A stretch of DNA of 64,000 bases, from positions 1,488,001-1,552,000 of the forward strand of contig JAQOOI010000080.1 in the NCBI GenBank assembly GCA_028554645.1. Reading direction: 5' to 3'. Shown one piece after another: positions 45,260 to 58,211 of this stretch (positions are counted from its first letter, which is position 1; the number at the start of each line of letters is the position of its first letter). The notes below the pieces were generated by a model. It searched no databases. It had not been told where the DNA came from and saw nothing but the letters and a program-made list of their open reading frames with translations. The translations under genes and the position numbers were made by a program. The stretch comes from Omphalotus guepiniiformis. Lineage: Eukaryota; Basidiomycota; Agaricomycetes; Agaricales; Omphalotaceae.

Positions 45260-45492
45260 GACAGCCTAGATGACGCAGATTCTCTATCTCATGTCGTATT
45301 TTAGTTTTGATTAATGCAGATTCTTTTGTTTACACACTGGAAAAAGGTCATGTACCGTAGTCCAATCCGGGCATACATCGGCTCAGAATCGGAGAGATAT
45401 CAAAGCCTTCAGCGGTCCGGAGTCCGCCTTCTCACTTGTTATCCATTATAACATGCATCATCCTAAATTCTGGCTTTCTTCTCACCAGAACA

Positions 45493-48400
45493 ATGAACTC
45501 GCTGATTACTCGCTTTTTACAAGACTGGTCGTTCACTCAAATCGGTGGCGGGGAAGGAACTAAGAACGACGAGTGGCTCCAAGTCTCGCAGTTCCCTACT
45601 ACTGTCCATGTTGAGTTGTTGAAGTTGAAGAGAATTCCTGATCCGGTATGTCTATTTATACTGAGATAATAGATAGCAGTGCTGGTGGCTCTATTCTATC
45701 TGAAATGATCTCTAGTTTATCGGCCTACACGAGTATGATGTTCAATGTTTGTGATTAAGATCACTCGGAAATCTTGAGTCTTACGAGCGCTTCCAGGGGT
45801 TGGCGAAAGTCAATGGGCTTTCAAGACGAACTTCTCGGTTTCCGAAGAGGACCTCCAGAGTCCTGGCATTGATCTCGTCTTTGATGGCTTGGATACTTTC
45901 GCGACGGTGGTCATGGTGAGTTCCAGAGGGGACCACTCTGCTTGTTCATTCATCTAAACCCTTTTTCCTTCAGAACGGAACACAAATTCTTGAGTATGAC
46001 ACTTGACATGTTGTTCTAAGAACGAATCACTGAAAACCACTATCAGGACCGAAAATCAGTTCATAGCATACCGGGTTGACGCTAAAGCACATCTCAAAAG
46101 TGGAGATAACGAACTCGTTCTGAAATTTGACAGTGCATTCCTCAAGGTAACCCCAGTGTTTATAGCGTTATAAAAGACACTTATGATACGCATTCCTCAA
46201 GGGACGTGATCTAGAGAAGGAACATGGCAAATTAGTGCTTTGGAATGGAGATAGCAGTCGTCTTCATGTTCGCGATCTGCGATTTCTTCCTTGCTCAAAC
46301 TGACGTGTTGCCTCAGGTTCGAAAGGCACAATACAAGTATATCTGTACTTCTGTTTATTCAATCCAACGCGCCTGATATTGGTCTAGTTACGGATGGGAC
46401 TGGGGACCTGTCCTGATGACCGTTGGTCCATGGAAGCCGATCTCTCTGCAACTGTACCACAATGCCATCAGCGAAATTGACATTCGGACTGTCGTTTCGG
46501 AAAGCTTGGACGTACAAATGACTGTTGAAATGAACTTTTTCGCAAAAGCTCCCGGGAGTGCCTCTGTGACGCTCAAAAGTCCCACTGGATCCATCGTGGC
46601 AACAGATAGTAAAATACCAACAGATATGGGCCGCAGTCTCGTCAGCTTTTCCTTTGCCAAGGACGAACTGCAGCTCTGGTACCCCGTAGGATACGGGAGT
46701 CAGCCTATATATACCATTGAAACTGAGCTCAATGACGAGGTCTGCCTATTCATCAACTTGAGCTAATGATACTTGTCTCATGACTACGTACATGGCAGAA
46801 TGGTTCTCTTGTGGACGCGAAATCCCAAAAAATCGGGTTCAGGAGAATGCAAATTGTCCAAGATAAACTTGTTGATCAAGATGGCCTCACTTTCCTTTTT
46901 GAAGTCAATAATATACGAGTTTTTTGCGGTGGATCGAACTGGATCCCAGCAGACTCGTTTTTGACAACGTAAGGAATATATTTTCTCAGCTCGAAAATTC
47001 TCAATTATTCTATAGTCTAACACCTGAGAGGTACAAAGCTTGGCTACAGCTGTTAGTAGATGGTAATCAGAACATGATTCGTGTTTGGGGAGGTGGAATT
47101 TACGAAGCAGATGTTTTCTACGACACATGCGATGGTTCGTGCCATCAGCTCATTATCCTACTAGAATCTCATGACTCAGCCGTCAGAGCTGGGTATTCTC
47201 GTCTGGTATGTGAGTTCATGAATTAAAGTAGAATCCAAGATCTTTACAGTCGCCGTTCCAGGCAAGATTTTATGTTTGGTTGCGGGCAGGTCAGTCCTTT
47301 CATTTTGTCATGTGCCCTGTTGAAGACTCAGATTACTTTTTAGTATCCTGCCTATCATGGCTTCTTACAACTTGTCGAACAAGAAGCTACGTATAATGTC
47401 AAGAGGTTGCGCCACCACCCGTCTCTCGCCATTTTCGCCGGCAATAATGAAGGAAGGTTTCAGTTTTGTTGTAGCAGCACGAGGTGTCCAATTTCTGTTG
47501 ACCTACAGATTACCAGATTGCCGAATCCTTCGGATTAGAGCTCGACTATTCCGACGAGGCATCCGATTTCCGAAAGACTTCCTTTCCTGCAAGACATATT
47601 TACGAAAGGGTTTTACCGAAAATTGTCGAACAGTACTGCAATGTCTACTATCATCGCTCGTCGCCTTATAGCGGCCAAGGAAAACCGACAACTGATCGAA
47701 CGTTAGGAGGTACGAGAGAGTTCGTGTTAGTGAACTTTGTTAAAGAGTTGATGCTCTAGATCTGCACCAATGGAACGTCTGGCACGGGAGTCAGGAGCCC
47801 TGGACCAAGTGGGACATATTAGCGGGTAAGCGTTCCAGAACGACTGTCGACTGAACGCATAGTTCAAAATCCATTTCTACCCATTTCTACTTAGGGAGAT
47901 TTGTCTCCGAGTTTGGTATGGAAAGCTATCCAAACATTCGTACTACAGACTATTGGCTTGGAGGAAATGAAGCGGAAAGACATCCTCAGTCGCGAATCAA
48001 TAACAGTCATAACAAAGGTATTCAACGAATGTCTTCTTCTCTTTTATATAATGTCTCAAGATCCGAACTTGTCAGCGGATGGTTTTGAGAGACGGCTGGA
48101 GCTATACCTCGTCGAAAACTTCAAGGTGACTGACATGTTCCGATGGCGTTTAATTCATCGCTTCCTTACTATTCAGTTCAGCATTCCTTTGACATGGAAA
48201 GGTAAATGACATGGATCCGAGTAATGCTCTGGCTGAAACATTTCCCAGTTATGTATACGCAACACAGGTCATGCAGGCTGAGTGCTTGGCCAGCGCTTAT
48301 CGCCTTTGGCGACGCAACTGGGCCGGTAAAGGCAGAGAATACACCGCAGGCGCACTAGTATGGTAGGGAAGACTCCTCGTCGCAGTTCGATTGCTGACTC

Positions 48401-49218
48401 ACTTTATGCAATCAGGCAAATCAACGACTGCTGGCCCACGACTAGCTGGAGCATTGTAGATTATTTCCTGAGGCCAAAGCCTGCTTATTTTGCTATCGCG
48501 CGGGAACTTCGCCCCTTCACCGTTGGCATTACAAGGAAGGAAGTGCAGACGTTCGCAGATGATCGTTCGGCTGCCAACTTCACTATTACCACCGTATTCG
48601 AAATCTGGGGAACTAACGGAACCCTGAATGAGAAAAGGGTTACTCTCGAAGTCACCTCATTTGATCTTCATGAACCTTCGTGGCATGATTCGTGGAAGAA
48701 GTGCGTGGTACAATTACTATGTCCAGCTGCTAGTGTTGACTCGAGTTTGTAACAGGTCTGTCACGTTGGCATCTAACGCCAGTACCGAAGTTTTCAAGGG
48801 CACTCTAGAAGGTTTGCCTCCAAGAACAAAGAAAAGCGAGGTACCCAAAGTCATCGTCGTATCCGCTCGCCTTCTGGATAGTGATGGGACCGTTCTTGGT
48901 CGGTACTCGAACTGGTATGGGGACCCCTGATTGAGGACTAGCCTCCTACTCATTTAAATCACCAGGCCTGAGCCATACAAGTTCATTCAATTTCCTAAGG
49001 ACATGGGTTTGACAGTCGAAGTCACACCGGATGGAGAAGCTGTGGTGCTTTCCACAAAACGACCTATCAAGGGAATTATTCTTGATACCAAGGGAGAAGA
49101 TGTGAAATGGAGTGACCAAGCCATTGACCTAGTACCCGGAGATGATCAGGTAGTTAAGGCAGTGGGCTTGAAAGGCAGAACCGTACAAGCAAGGTATTTG
49201 GGTGACAGTACCGCCTAA
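45493..49218 (+). CDS. Beta-mannosidase, glycoside hydrolase family 2 (frame break at the catalytic motif)
   Basis: About 17 exons give about 860 residues. The N-terminus MNSLITRFLQDWSFTQIG has no signal peptide, which fits the intracellular B-type enzyme. Domain landmarks are AQYNYGWDWGPVLMTVGPWK, FCGGSNWIPADSFL, QNMIRVWGGGIYEADVFYD, LVWQDFMFGCGQYPAYHGFL, LAIFAGNNE (acid/base Glu), QWNVWHGSQEPWTKWD, FVSEFGMESYPN (nucleophile Glu) and ALVWQINDCWPTTSWSIVDY. After NNE the next exon (47509, DYQIAESFGLELDY) is in frame only if the upstream exon ends at 47452. The only GT donor is at 47457, after a second copy of GAAG. A normal splice would shift the frame and truncate the protein. The enzyme otherwise trims beta-mannosides from mannan oligomers. 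Confidence 0.88.
47449..47456 (+). repeat. GAAG tandem duplication at a splice donor in the beta-mannosidase gene
   Basis: GAAGGAAG precedes the donor GTTTCAG at 47457. Removing one GAAG would restore the reading frame between NNE and DYQIAES. See the matching finding. Confidence 0.8.
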
Positions 49219-49447
49219 ATCCTGGGCTGTTTGGAATGTACAAAGGAAGCAAATGTTTATCAATTAATCCTCTGGGGGTTGGGACTACATTAAGACCAAA
49301 ATGGTATGCGATACAAGTGATAAGAACAGCTGAGGCGCTAAATCGACATAGACAGTCTAGGGGGAGAGAAAGTGTTCAAAAGCGAATAAAATAAATAATG
49401 CTATAGCACTGTGTAATACGATACCGAAATTTCGTGAAATGGAAAAT

Positions 49448-50301
49448 TTACATGATGACACAGCGATTGGTTTGAGGAGGTTCACCACTGTGGGGCGCCC
49501 GTTTTTCTATTTCGCCAAGGCACAGCTACACAAGAAAAACAGATGAATTGCTATTTGACACCAGAAGGTTATTGGGTTTCAACTCACCTCAAACACCTTG
49601 CCTAATTATTTAAACAGTGAGCTCCGAATTCAAAGAATCACGGAACGTGGTACGCACCAACGTTAACATTCGTCTTTGCGCTTGTTTCAACCCACGCAGC
49701 ATTATTCTCTTTGGCAAGGGCTTCACCTTCTTGGGAGCTCACTTGCCTACTACACGATTCAGTCATGGTATAAGCCCCTGAACCATGCATAAGGAACAAT
49801 ACCACACCTTGACTCCAGGTCGACTTTCGAGCCAACTATGACACAGGGAATGTCGGTTACTCCGCAAAAGTTGATGATTTTGTCATAGACAACTTGAACC
49901 ATTTCAAAGGAGCTCCGTGACGTTACAGAGTAGACCAAGACGTAACCATGTATCCCAATTGCGTGTTTAGAGTTGAGAATGGAGAATTCGTCCTGTTTGC
50001 AAGGTCAGCGTTAGAATTGTACACATCGTGTGACAAGTCTCACCTGGCCTGCAGTATCTATCACCTCGCAATCATACTCAGCACCGCGATATTTTACACT
50101 CTTGGCAAAGGTGCTCTCGATAGTGGGATAATAGGATTCGACAAAATGGCCTTCAATGAACTGGATGACAAGAGAAGACTTTCCTAAGGCATAGATGAGC
50201 AACGACGAATTAACACATGACGTAGAAAAGAAAACATTACCGACTGAGCGAGAACCAAGAACAGCGATTTTTCTCTTCTTCAAGCTTTCACTGGGAGCCA
50301 T
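49448..50301 (-). CDS. RHB1: Rheb-type small GTPase
   Basis: Seven or so exons give about 190 residues. Exon 1 gives MAPSESLKKRKIAVLGSRSV, and the next gives GKSSLVIQFIEGHFVESYYP with TIESTF, the Rheb effector loop. G3 is VIDTAGQ followed by DEFSILNSKHAIGIHGYVLV, a Rheb hallmark. G4 is VGSKVDL and G5 is ETSAKTN. The last exon reads LCLGEIEKRAPHSGEPP and ends NRCVIM, a farnesylated CAAX box. Rheb activates TORC1 in many organisms and affects basic amino-acid uptake in fission yeast. The first exon is separated from the second by an unusually placed intron inside the P-loop. Confidence 0.94.
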
Positions 50302-50939
50302 ATTGTGGAAGGAGAGAGCTGGTGAACGAAAAAAAAAAGAAACGGAAGTAAAGACGAGGTGAAGACGCAAGCGTCAACGATGAGCCTGAAAAGGCTATAA
50401 GGGAAGGATCCGATGGATCTAACTTCAGGGAGCAGAGAGAGACGTCGGAGGGTGAGCCCACCTGTGTAAAGGGAAAAGGGCAGTATAAATACGTTGTACA
50501 GAGTAAGTAAGGATGCAAGGCCTAGCGTCAGTCACGGTCCCCACGGTTGCCAGCTTATTTCGAGATGTAAGTTCTCCTAATTCTACATTTCTTCCTTTGC
50601 TCTATTCAGTCTCATGATCTATCGATACTCGGTCCGTATTACCCCTCCATATTTTCGCCTGCGGACAAGGAGTTTCGCTCATTCTCTCGTGACTCAAGGC
50701 ACACTCAACGGCGGAATCTATAACATAGTGTTAATTGACAGTAGCACGTAATTGTTCGGTATACTCGTTATAAGGTGTATTCGACCGCTTCAGTATTCGT
50801 TGAAACGACTATAAACTTGGCACAAGGGTAGATGCACCAAGACCGCCAGAACAGATCTCATCCGGTGCCTTGTGACACTGACAACTCCAAGTAACGCTCG
50901 GAAGTGCATCAGAACGAGAATACAGTCAACGACGGGTTG
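50302..50939. other. Intergenic region, promoter side of RHB1
   Basis: About 640 bases between the RHB1 start and the stop of the F-box gene, both on the minus strand. A pyrimidine-rich tract is visible on the coding strand just before RHB1 (50300-50345). No exon, RNA gene or repeat is supported. Confidence 0.45.
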
Positions 50940-52630
50940 TCACCCTCCTGTAATGATATGCATAAATATTTTGAACAATGCAGGCAGACCAGAAATGCTA
51001 CACACGGTCACTGCGACGATAGCGTCCTCGCTCAACATCATTGCTTCAACTGATTTGATTGGCAAAGTGCCTGTTCGAATGCGAAACGGCAAGCTGGTGG
51101 TAACGGGACAATCATGGAACACACCGGTATCGTGTCCTACGGTACTCGGGTGGTTTTTATACTCGGTGTGTTCGCGTTGACGACCCTTGGCTAAATCATA
51201 TCGCATACCTGGCTGGTGAAAATCTAGTAGATGAAATGACTGAAGACGTTCTTCGTAGAAGATAGCCTTCATTCCGTGGACATAGCAAACCCAAGTGGCA
51301 GAAAAGGTCGCAAGCAGCAACCGCGTTCCTTGAGGGCCCCACTCCTCCCAAGGTATAACAGCTTCTTTCGCCTGTCTCTTCCTAAAATGACGAAGAAGGA
51401 CAGAAAGCGGAACAAGGACAACATACGCCTCTTCTTCGTCGGTAATCGGGGTGAAAAATCGATAGTCCACGACAAACAGACGATCATCTGGAGACGTGGT
51501 AAACGGGACATCCAAATTGCCTGGCCGAATATCCTGGAAAGCAGGCGGAGATTCCGAGAAGATCGATACATCACATATGTCCCTGCCGGCTCTAGGAGTG
51601 GGGAGACGGAAGGTAAAAGAACTTGCTTCTGATTCAATCTCATACAAATCTAACAGAACGAGCTCTGCAACATGACCGGCACCTTGCGAGGAGACGCAGC
51701 CCAGCATAATCAGAGTGTTTGAGAGGAACGCGAAGGAAGTGGCATGTTCGAAACACTGTTGAGAGGGTCAGATTGTCAGCGCTCGATAACAAAGAGTCAG
51801 AGGGACTGACCGCAATCATTGCACCAGTTTGCCAATTCCATACTGCAAGTTCAGTTGCACCAAGTTCCGGGGTGAATATGACAGCCAGAAGCCAATCATA
51901 GATCCGTAAATCATAATTCCAATCATCATCAATAGTCGCTGTCTTCATTTCAATCGTCCCGCAACGTGACTGCGGATGCCGTTTTCCAGTCGATAAAGAC
52001 AAGGCATGAACTCGAAACACGGTTCCGTCACTGCGAATCGAGATGAATATCTTATGTGCAAAATATGCGGTTGAAATGAGGACGCACTCTACACTTTCCT
52101 TACTGACTGCGACTAAAAGATCGCTATAAGGATCCAGAGTAAAATCTTCCACTCTGAATTCGATTTCTTCGAGATACCATTCTCTGTACTCAATTCCACG
52201 GTATTGAGACGGAATTGCGATGCACTGAAACGCATTGCTTCCTACGTGGTGCAAGGCAAGGATACCTCCAACGAGTTCCCAAAGCCGTATCATCGCAGTT
52301 GAAAAGGTATGTTGACCGGTCCATGTCAGATGCTCCCAAGCATCCTGGTGTGCTTCCAGCTTTTGGAGACGCGTAGCCATGGTATCAGTACTATGAGGGC
52401 TATCGTCGACACCGGCTATAGCACGTCTTGTTGCATATTCGAAGAGAAGGGTGTCTGCTATCATCAAATGCAAGGAGCGGCATACCTACAACAACTCGAG
52501 AATCAGTATATGTATGCGAACTTGAAGTAACAGTAGGATTAACCTCCGAGAGATGCACAAGACATGGATAATCAAGATCCTTCAGGATAAGTAATATCAA
52601 CTCTGAAGGGAGATGAAGGAGACTGGTCAT
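50940..52630 (-). CDS. F-box protein with beta-propeller-like region
   Basis: Three exons give about 530 residues. The N-terminus MTSLLHLPSELILLILKDLD with YPCLVHLSE and VCRSLHLMI is a classic mushroom F-box. The rest is beta-rich with repeated hydrophobic strands and Trp/Asp turns: WEHLTWTGQHTFSTAMIRLW, DLRIYDWLLAVIFTPELGAT, LAVWNWQTGAMIAV, FLSNTLIMLGCVSSQGAGHV and ATFSATWVCYVHGMKAI. It ends FKIFMHIITGG before TAA at 50940-50942. No WD40 consensus is strict. It probably recruits a substrate to an SCF ubiquitin ligase; the target is unknown. Such F-box genes are often numerous and fast-evolving in Agaricomycetes. Confidence 0.82.
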
Positions 52631-52831
52631 TTTCGATAACAGGGTGACCAGAATTGTGGATTCATGATCAGTAATAACACGACCACGTGACGTTGAGATG
52701 TTGAATGGTGGACTGTGCACTGGTTCAATTTCAACTTGAGTTTTAAAATACTCATCTCTCACTCCAGCTACGACATCCAGCTCTCTCTCCTTACTCTCAA
52801 CGATTCGTTTCTTTGACCGCTTTATACCGAG

Positions 52832-53351
52832 ATGTCTTCTACTACTACCACTCCCAATGACTCCCCTGCCGCTGCACCCATTCAACCTCTCCACAATCCA
52901 TCTCATGCAGCTCATGTCGTCGTGCCACAAGCACCTTTGGGCAACGTAGTCAACCAAGTCCCTGGTATGGGCGCGAAAACCCTCCTTGCGAAAAAAATGG
53001 CAAAGACTAGGTACGTCTCGCACGCCAGCTATTTAGTACGCAATTAGCTGATACCTGATGGCAGCAGCAATGCCTACCACTCTCCAACCGACAACCTAAT
53101 GACTCCTTGCACTCAGAAACTCTCTGCAGCGAAGAAGAAACATTTCTCAAAGTACGTATCTCATTCACCACGCTCTGACTCTTGTGAACCTATGTTTGTG
53201 TTTCCACAGGTCGACGAAGCCTGTTCAACTCTTTGCAACGAAAGAAGAGAATAGCAGTGATGCCGATGTCGATGAAGAGGACGACGCTTCTCCAGAAGGA
53301 GCGATAGACAGCGCTATGGATATCGAGCATGATGAGGAAAACCCGTTCTGA
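52832..53351 (+). CDS. SPO12-like mitotic-exit protein
   Basis: Three exons give about 130 residues. Exon 1 (MSSTTTTPNDSPAAAPIQPL) is polar and ends AKKMAKTR. The second exon holds the Spo12 box, SNAYHSPTDNLMTPCTQKLS, with the phosphorylatable Ser-Pro and Thr-Pro. The third exon is acidic (ADVDEEDDASPEGAIDSAMD) and ends HDEENPF before TGA. Spo12 family proteins promote Cdc14 release at anaphase in budding yeast. The gene is divergent from the F-box gene, with 201 bp between starts. Confidence 0.8.
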
Positions 53352-53585
53352 ATCACTGCGCTCAGGCATTTGTTGGATTGGGCAGGTACCTCTTCACTTA
53401 CACACGCGTGTGGCGTGTATTTCCTACATTCCTTGTTTTCTCGTTGTCCCAGTTCGTTTTCTGTATCTTTGCCTGTACTATTTCTGCCTAGATGAAAATC
53501 ATGAACCTCAGATGACCATTTCGCACGGTGTCTGTGACGCGCGTCGCGCCTGTACCTTGTCGAATATACCACTTGTTCCTCTGCC

Positions 53586-54464
53586 ATGACTAGTTTGTCC
53601 GGAATCTCATTCGTAGGCCTCGAGTCTCAAATCGAATCTCCAGAACTAAGAGACCGCATCAGAGATTTGGTTCTAGAACAGTTGGCGTCCGATGAGTCTT
53701 CGGGTCAGCTCTCTCATCAGTAAGGTGCTGTGGTGAATCTTATTGCTCGACATACGTTGATTAGGCGTACAGAGACAAGGTAGAAATTCTGGGTAAATTA
53801 CCCAGACTTGATGAACGTCAAGTAATCGCCTTGGGGCATGATGGTAGACGTTGGAACGACACCATTATGATCAAGCCTACTAATTACTACCTGCTTTAGA
53901 TTCTGTTTGTCCAGTCTGCTTTGTACCTCTCCTGGCCTTGTTAGCGGAAGAGGAACAAGCTATAGCCATGGACTCGCCTGCTCACCCTATCGAAGAATTA
54001 GGAGTGACCAAATTGTCCGAGAATTGGCAGTGTGGGCACCTCTTTTGTCGGAGAGAGTAAGTGGCGTCCCGTCGCATCGCGTACCTCTAGAGTATTCACT
54101 GATGTATTAGTAGTATTACGAGGTGGATTAATGAAGGCGTAGGTATCATTGTGAGTCAACGGGTGCATTCCGCGTACTGATCAGCCTGAATCTACAGCAT
54201 AACTCGTGTCCTACGTGTCGTCGCCGCCTCACCGAACGCGATCAAGCAACCACAGAACAACAACCTCCGATGGGAAACAATCAAGGTCAAGGTCCTAGAG
54301 ATGCATACGATCCTGAAGAGCTAAGCAGGATCCTCGAACATATTCAAACTTCGAGCGAAATCGGAGTTTTCAACGGTGACTTTCTTTCCGAGCCTCACTC
54401 AGGGTTCAGGAGAGCAACACCAGACGACAATGGTAGGAGTGAATACGTTGGAATGTATTCCTAG
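53586..54464 (+). CDS. RING-finger (C3HC4) protein
   Basis: Five exons give about 235 residues. Exon 1 encodes MTSLSGISFVGLESQIESPE and RIRDLVLEQLASDE. After the intron at about 53706 the gene reads GKLPRLDERQVIALGHDD. The RING starts SVCPVCFVPLLALLAEEEQA, continues KLSENWQCGHLFCRRD and SITRWINEGHNSCPTCRRRL. The C-terminus includes LSRILEHIQTSSEIGVFNGD and ends GRSEYVGMYS with a TAG at 54462-54464. An alternative last intron (gtagga...attacag) would shift the stop to 54537-54539. A soluble E3 ubiquitin ligase is likely; the RING resembles that of the gene at 40615. Confidence 0.8.
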
Positions 54465-54714
54465 TCATATATTACAGACGCGCATCAGATTCCGCAAGAG
54501 GTGGTATACTGTCTACGATTAACGAAGACGACAATATGATAGTTGGTTTTCAGGACACCCCTCAGCTATGCGAAGATGACACCAGTACTAGAGATTGCTA
54601 ATGATATGGAAGAGAGATGCTGCGTGAGAAGGAGAGAGAACGAGAGGCGACTGAAATAAATGTCCGTCTGCAAAAGCAATCCAAAGCATGAGAGGAATAA
54701 ATGAATACAAGAAA

Positions 54715-57700
54715 TCAATTCTTGCGGCACCACCGGAACAGGTTCCGCTTGAAGAAGTAGAAGAGGCACTAAAAACCCAAACAGTTAAGTATTGTTTACG
54801 CAAGTCAAGTCAAAAAAAGCAAGCTTACACCACAGAATCGCACAAACGATAGAACGAAGGTGGAGTATAGAATAACCTCGAAGTAGATATTCTGTTTCTG
54901 ATGAAGCGCGGTTTCATCCGCCTCAGGGTCGCTCGTGTTCGGTAGACCACCGATATTTTCAATGGCAATGGCCAATGTTGCGTTTGTTAACATCCAGAAT
55001 GCGACCAGACGGGTACGGAAAGTCTTATTCTCATCATCCATGGTCGGCTTCTCGACGACTTCTTTCACCTCAACCTTGGTGATTGCCCGGGTAACAGTTT
55101 CCTTGAATGCCGCATCGACATCTTCCTGGACCTGTGTTGTATCCACCACAACGGCAGCATCGGCGTCCTTGGCCTTTGAAGAAGAGACCGAGGGAAGCGC
55201 TTCAGCTTTATCACTACCCTTGGTTCCCCAAGACACCTGATAGTGAAAAGTCAGTAGCAGGCAATGAAATATACACTGATGGTTCTTACATCATGCAGAT
55301 TGCAAAACGCGTAGACGTTGAGCACGTTAGTGAAACTCGGCGCGAGCAACAAATATTGAGGGAAGGACGAGAACATGTGCCAAGGATCACGCTAGGAAGC
55401 GTTAAAATTGTCTGGCCATCGCAAGAACATAGCACCACTCACGTATAGGAAAGAGGAGAAGAGGTAGATACCTTGAAGCAGACCGTAAGTGTTTGTATTA
55501 CCTGGTGACTTGATTAGATTTACCAAACGTAGACAACATCGCAGCTATTAGAGCTCCAACAGGGCCCTTAAAGAGAGCCACGAGGTTTCCGTTGTCTTGC
55601 TTGATCATATCAGGGATAGACTACAGTTTGAGAGTAAGAGGAGGCAAGACACTGAAAGGTGGGGTGTGCACTAACTATGAAGGCCCTAATTGTCAGCCAG
55701 AACGAGCAGACCAAGAGATAGAGAGCAAGGACAGCAAACACCCTGAGAAGGGATTCGCCATGTCAGCAAACGCGACAAGGAAACTGTAAACTACTTGCCA
55801 TAGTGTGATAGTGTAGGCTGCACGTTCCCCCTTTGGTCGATTACCCAGTGCTAAGATGAACTGTAGAGCCAGAAATACTAAATACAGCCATTTGAGGCCG
55901 AGATTGACCCAGTACGTCTATAATGCCGTGAAAAGAAAGCCTGTCAAAGGGTATGGACCTTGCTTACCACTTCTAGGGTACCAAAAATGATGATGGGATC
56001 CGGAGTGATGCTAGGAAGTAGATCGATGATAATGCTGAACGTGAGCCAGATGTTGGCAAGGGAGAACCATGAAAAGATGAGCGAGAAGATATTATACTGT
56101 ACAGCTCGTTAGATCCATACGAATCGGAACAAGGAAACCAACAGTATACCAAAGCTTGGACATGGAAGAAGAACATCCGAATTATGCCGTGACCCGATTG
56201 ATAAAAGCGGAAGAAATTGACCAGTGCATACTAGAAATAGTGGTGTCAAAGCAAGGACCACGTCCAATTTGTGATTATAAACTCACCACTGAAGCAGCGA
56301 ACGATCCATTCAACCAACGCCGCCGTTGACCAATCAATTCAACAGCAGACTCCGGCACATCCGTCTCAGCCTTGCTGGGTTTGACGTATGTCAACACCCA
56401 TCTGTCATTCTTTTTCGCGACCAGTTCAAAACAGAGGATACGATCTTCGGCCAAGAACATGTTCTTCGTGAAGATGTTCATACCGTAGATACCTTTCTGA
56501 CCCAACCGATCAGCTAATGAATGATCACCATGGAAATATTGCTCCAATGGTCGTCCCAAAATAGCACGATAACGGTATGCTGAGAAAGCACCAGGCAACA
56601 CCGACACATATCCAAAGCTACTTTCAAGAGGTTTGTCTGGAAATGAGACTCATCAAGCAAAACTATGGCAGGCCTGAAGAAGGTTTACACACCAAGAATG
56701 TTCGACATCTTGTACTCAAAGTTCTGAGCAGCGACTAAGGGATTCAGAAGTTTCTTTCCACCCTTGATCATGGCGTGAATCTCCCCTAATATTTCGAGCT
56801 AAGTACGTTACCCGAGTAAGAAAATTTGCAAACGTACCGCAGCAGCCACCGAGATTAGGGTCGTTATAAAATGCTTCCCAAAGGTAGTAGATAGATTTAT
56901 GACCTGGCTTGGTACCTGCATCAATAAGGACACACACTTCGGGCTGGGATGCATTGGATTAAATCAGCAAGTCCATAAACTGTTGGTCTATACATACATT
57001 CAACATCTTTCCAATAGCGTTGAACAACCATCGGTGAGAGTTGATCTTCTTTTGATTCTTCGCCTTGAGAACAAATATGATCTGAACGGGAACCAAGTTT
57101 GTGGGATCGTTAGCTTGTGGAAGCACAAGCTGTGGTGTAGCGTCAACCGACAATTGGGTCGTATACTCGACAAACGATCAGCACGTGATTGGTGGGCGAA
57201 ACCAAGAGGAAATATTCACCTCGAAAATGTGAGCTACGGTATCCTTCCCATCAACTTGCTTTTTCATGATACCATCTTGATAAACGCCAACGGTGGCGAG
57301 AATATCCAGCACACTCTTGTCCATGGGCTCGAGACCATCTACGATCAAAGCAACTGTAATCCTTTGCCATCCAGGATTGCCTTCTTCTGCTTGACGACGC
57401 CAATATTTGGATTGCTTAGTCTTGCAGATATCACGTATATTGAGCATGACACCGTGCAACGTTCGAGCATAGAGTGTCTTGTCCTCGTTGTATGAGGTGA
57501 CCGCGATAAGAAGCTCGGTTTCGCGATTGTACATCTTTGTCCGAAGAGAGTAACCATTGGCTTCGTTGAATTCATCAGGATCAACAGTTGCTGCGGTGTA
57601 TCGCATGTGTCTAAATAAGATACGCATGAATTCGAGTACGATGCGACTGAATGACGACACGTACGAGAATTCAGTCGTGTTTGTAGCAGAGTACTTTGCC

Positions 57701-58211
57701 TCTACTGCGCTGTAAACGGGAGTCGGCACAGGATACTCTGCGATGAAGTTACCCTTCGTCAACTTGACCTTACGTGTCACACCACGCTTGATGGTCTGCC
57801 GACGACGCCAGGCGCTATCGACACCATTGGTAGACGAAGAGACTGTGGAGGCAGGTCGACCGCCATAAGGGTCACCGAATGAATTTGGGTCCACGGAGCT
57901 GCTGAAACGATGCATACATGAGTGACCTTTGTCTACATGTTGTGAAAAGAAACCTACGGAGGATAGAAACCTCCAGCAAAATTCTGACCAGCAGTTAAAG
58001 GTTGCTTTTCCACGTATTCCTCGTCGTCGTAGCCTCCAAACTCGTTAGGAATCGAAGTAGTGCTCTCAAATGCCTGTGGCATGGAAGAAGAGTTATTGTT
58101 GTACGGACGCTCAGGTTCAACGAACTGAGCGTGACGAGGGCGATCAGCGAAAGGATCGCCGTATGCCTCAGTGCTGCCTTGAGCAGAGCGTGCAGGAGGA
58201 CGACCGTCCAT
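54715..58211 (-). CDS. Chitin synthase, division 1
   Basis: About fifteen exons give about 900 residues. A disordered N-terminus ([19 protein letters not shown]) leads to [20 protein letters not shown] and the catalytic domain. Seen in order: [128 protein letters not shown] (EDR) and the catalytic [16 protein letters not shown] (QxxRRW). Several membrane spans follow, and the C-terminus is [19 protein letters not shown] before TGA at 54715-54717. It polymerises UDP-GlcNAc into cell-wall chitin at the plasma membrane. The lack of a myosin motor and the con1 motif place it in division 1. Confidence 0.93.

Noticed and set aside
47357..47671. Continuous frame across the beta-mannosidase intron as a genuine alternative C-terminus
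   Set aside because: After NNE it loses all family similarity, while the shifted frame in the next exon matches glycoside hydrolase family 2 precisely.
56899..57495. 198-codon plus-strand frame in the chitin synthase locus
   Set aside because: Runs across several chitin synthase exons and introns on the opposite strand, whose conserved motifs define the true gene.
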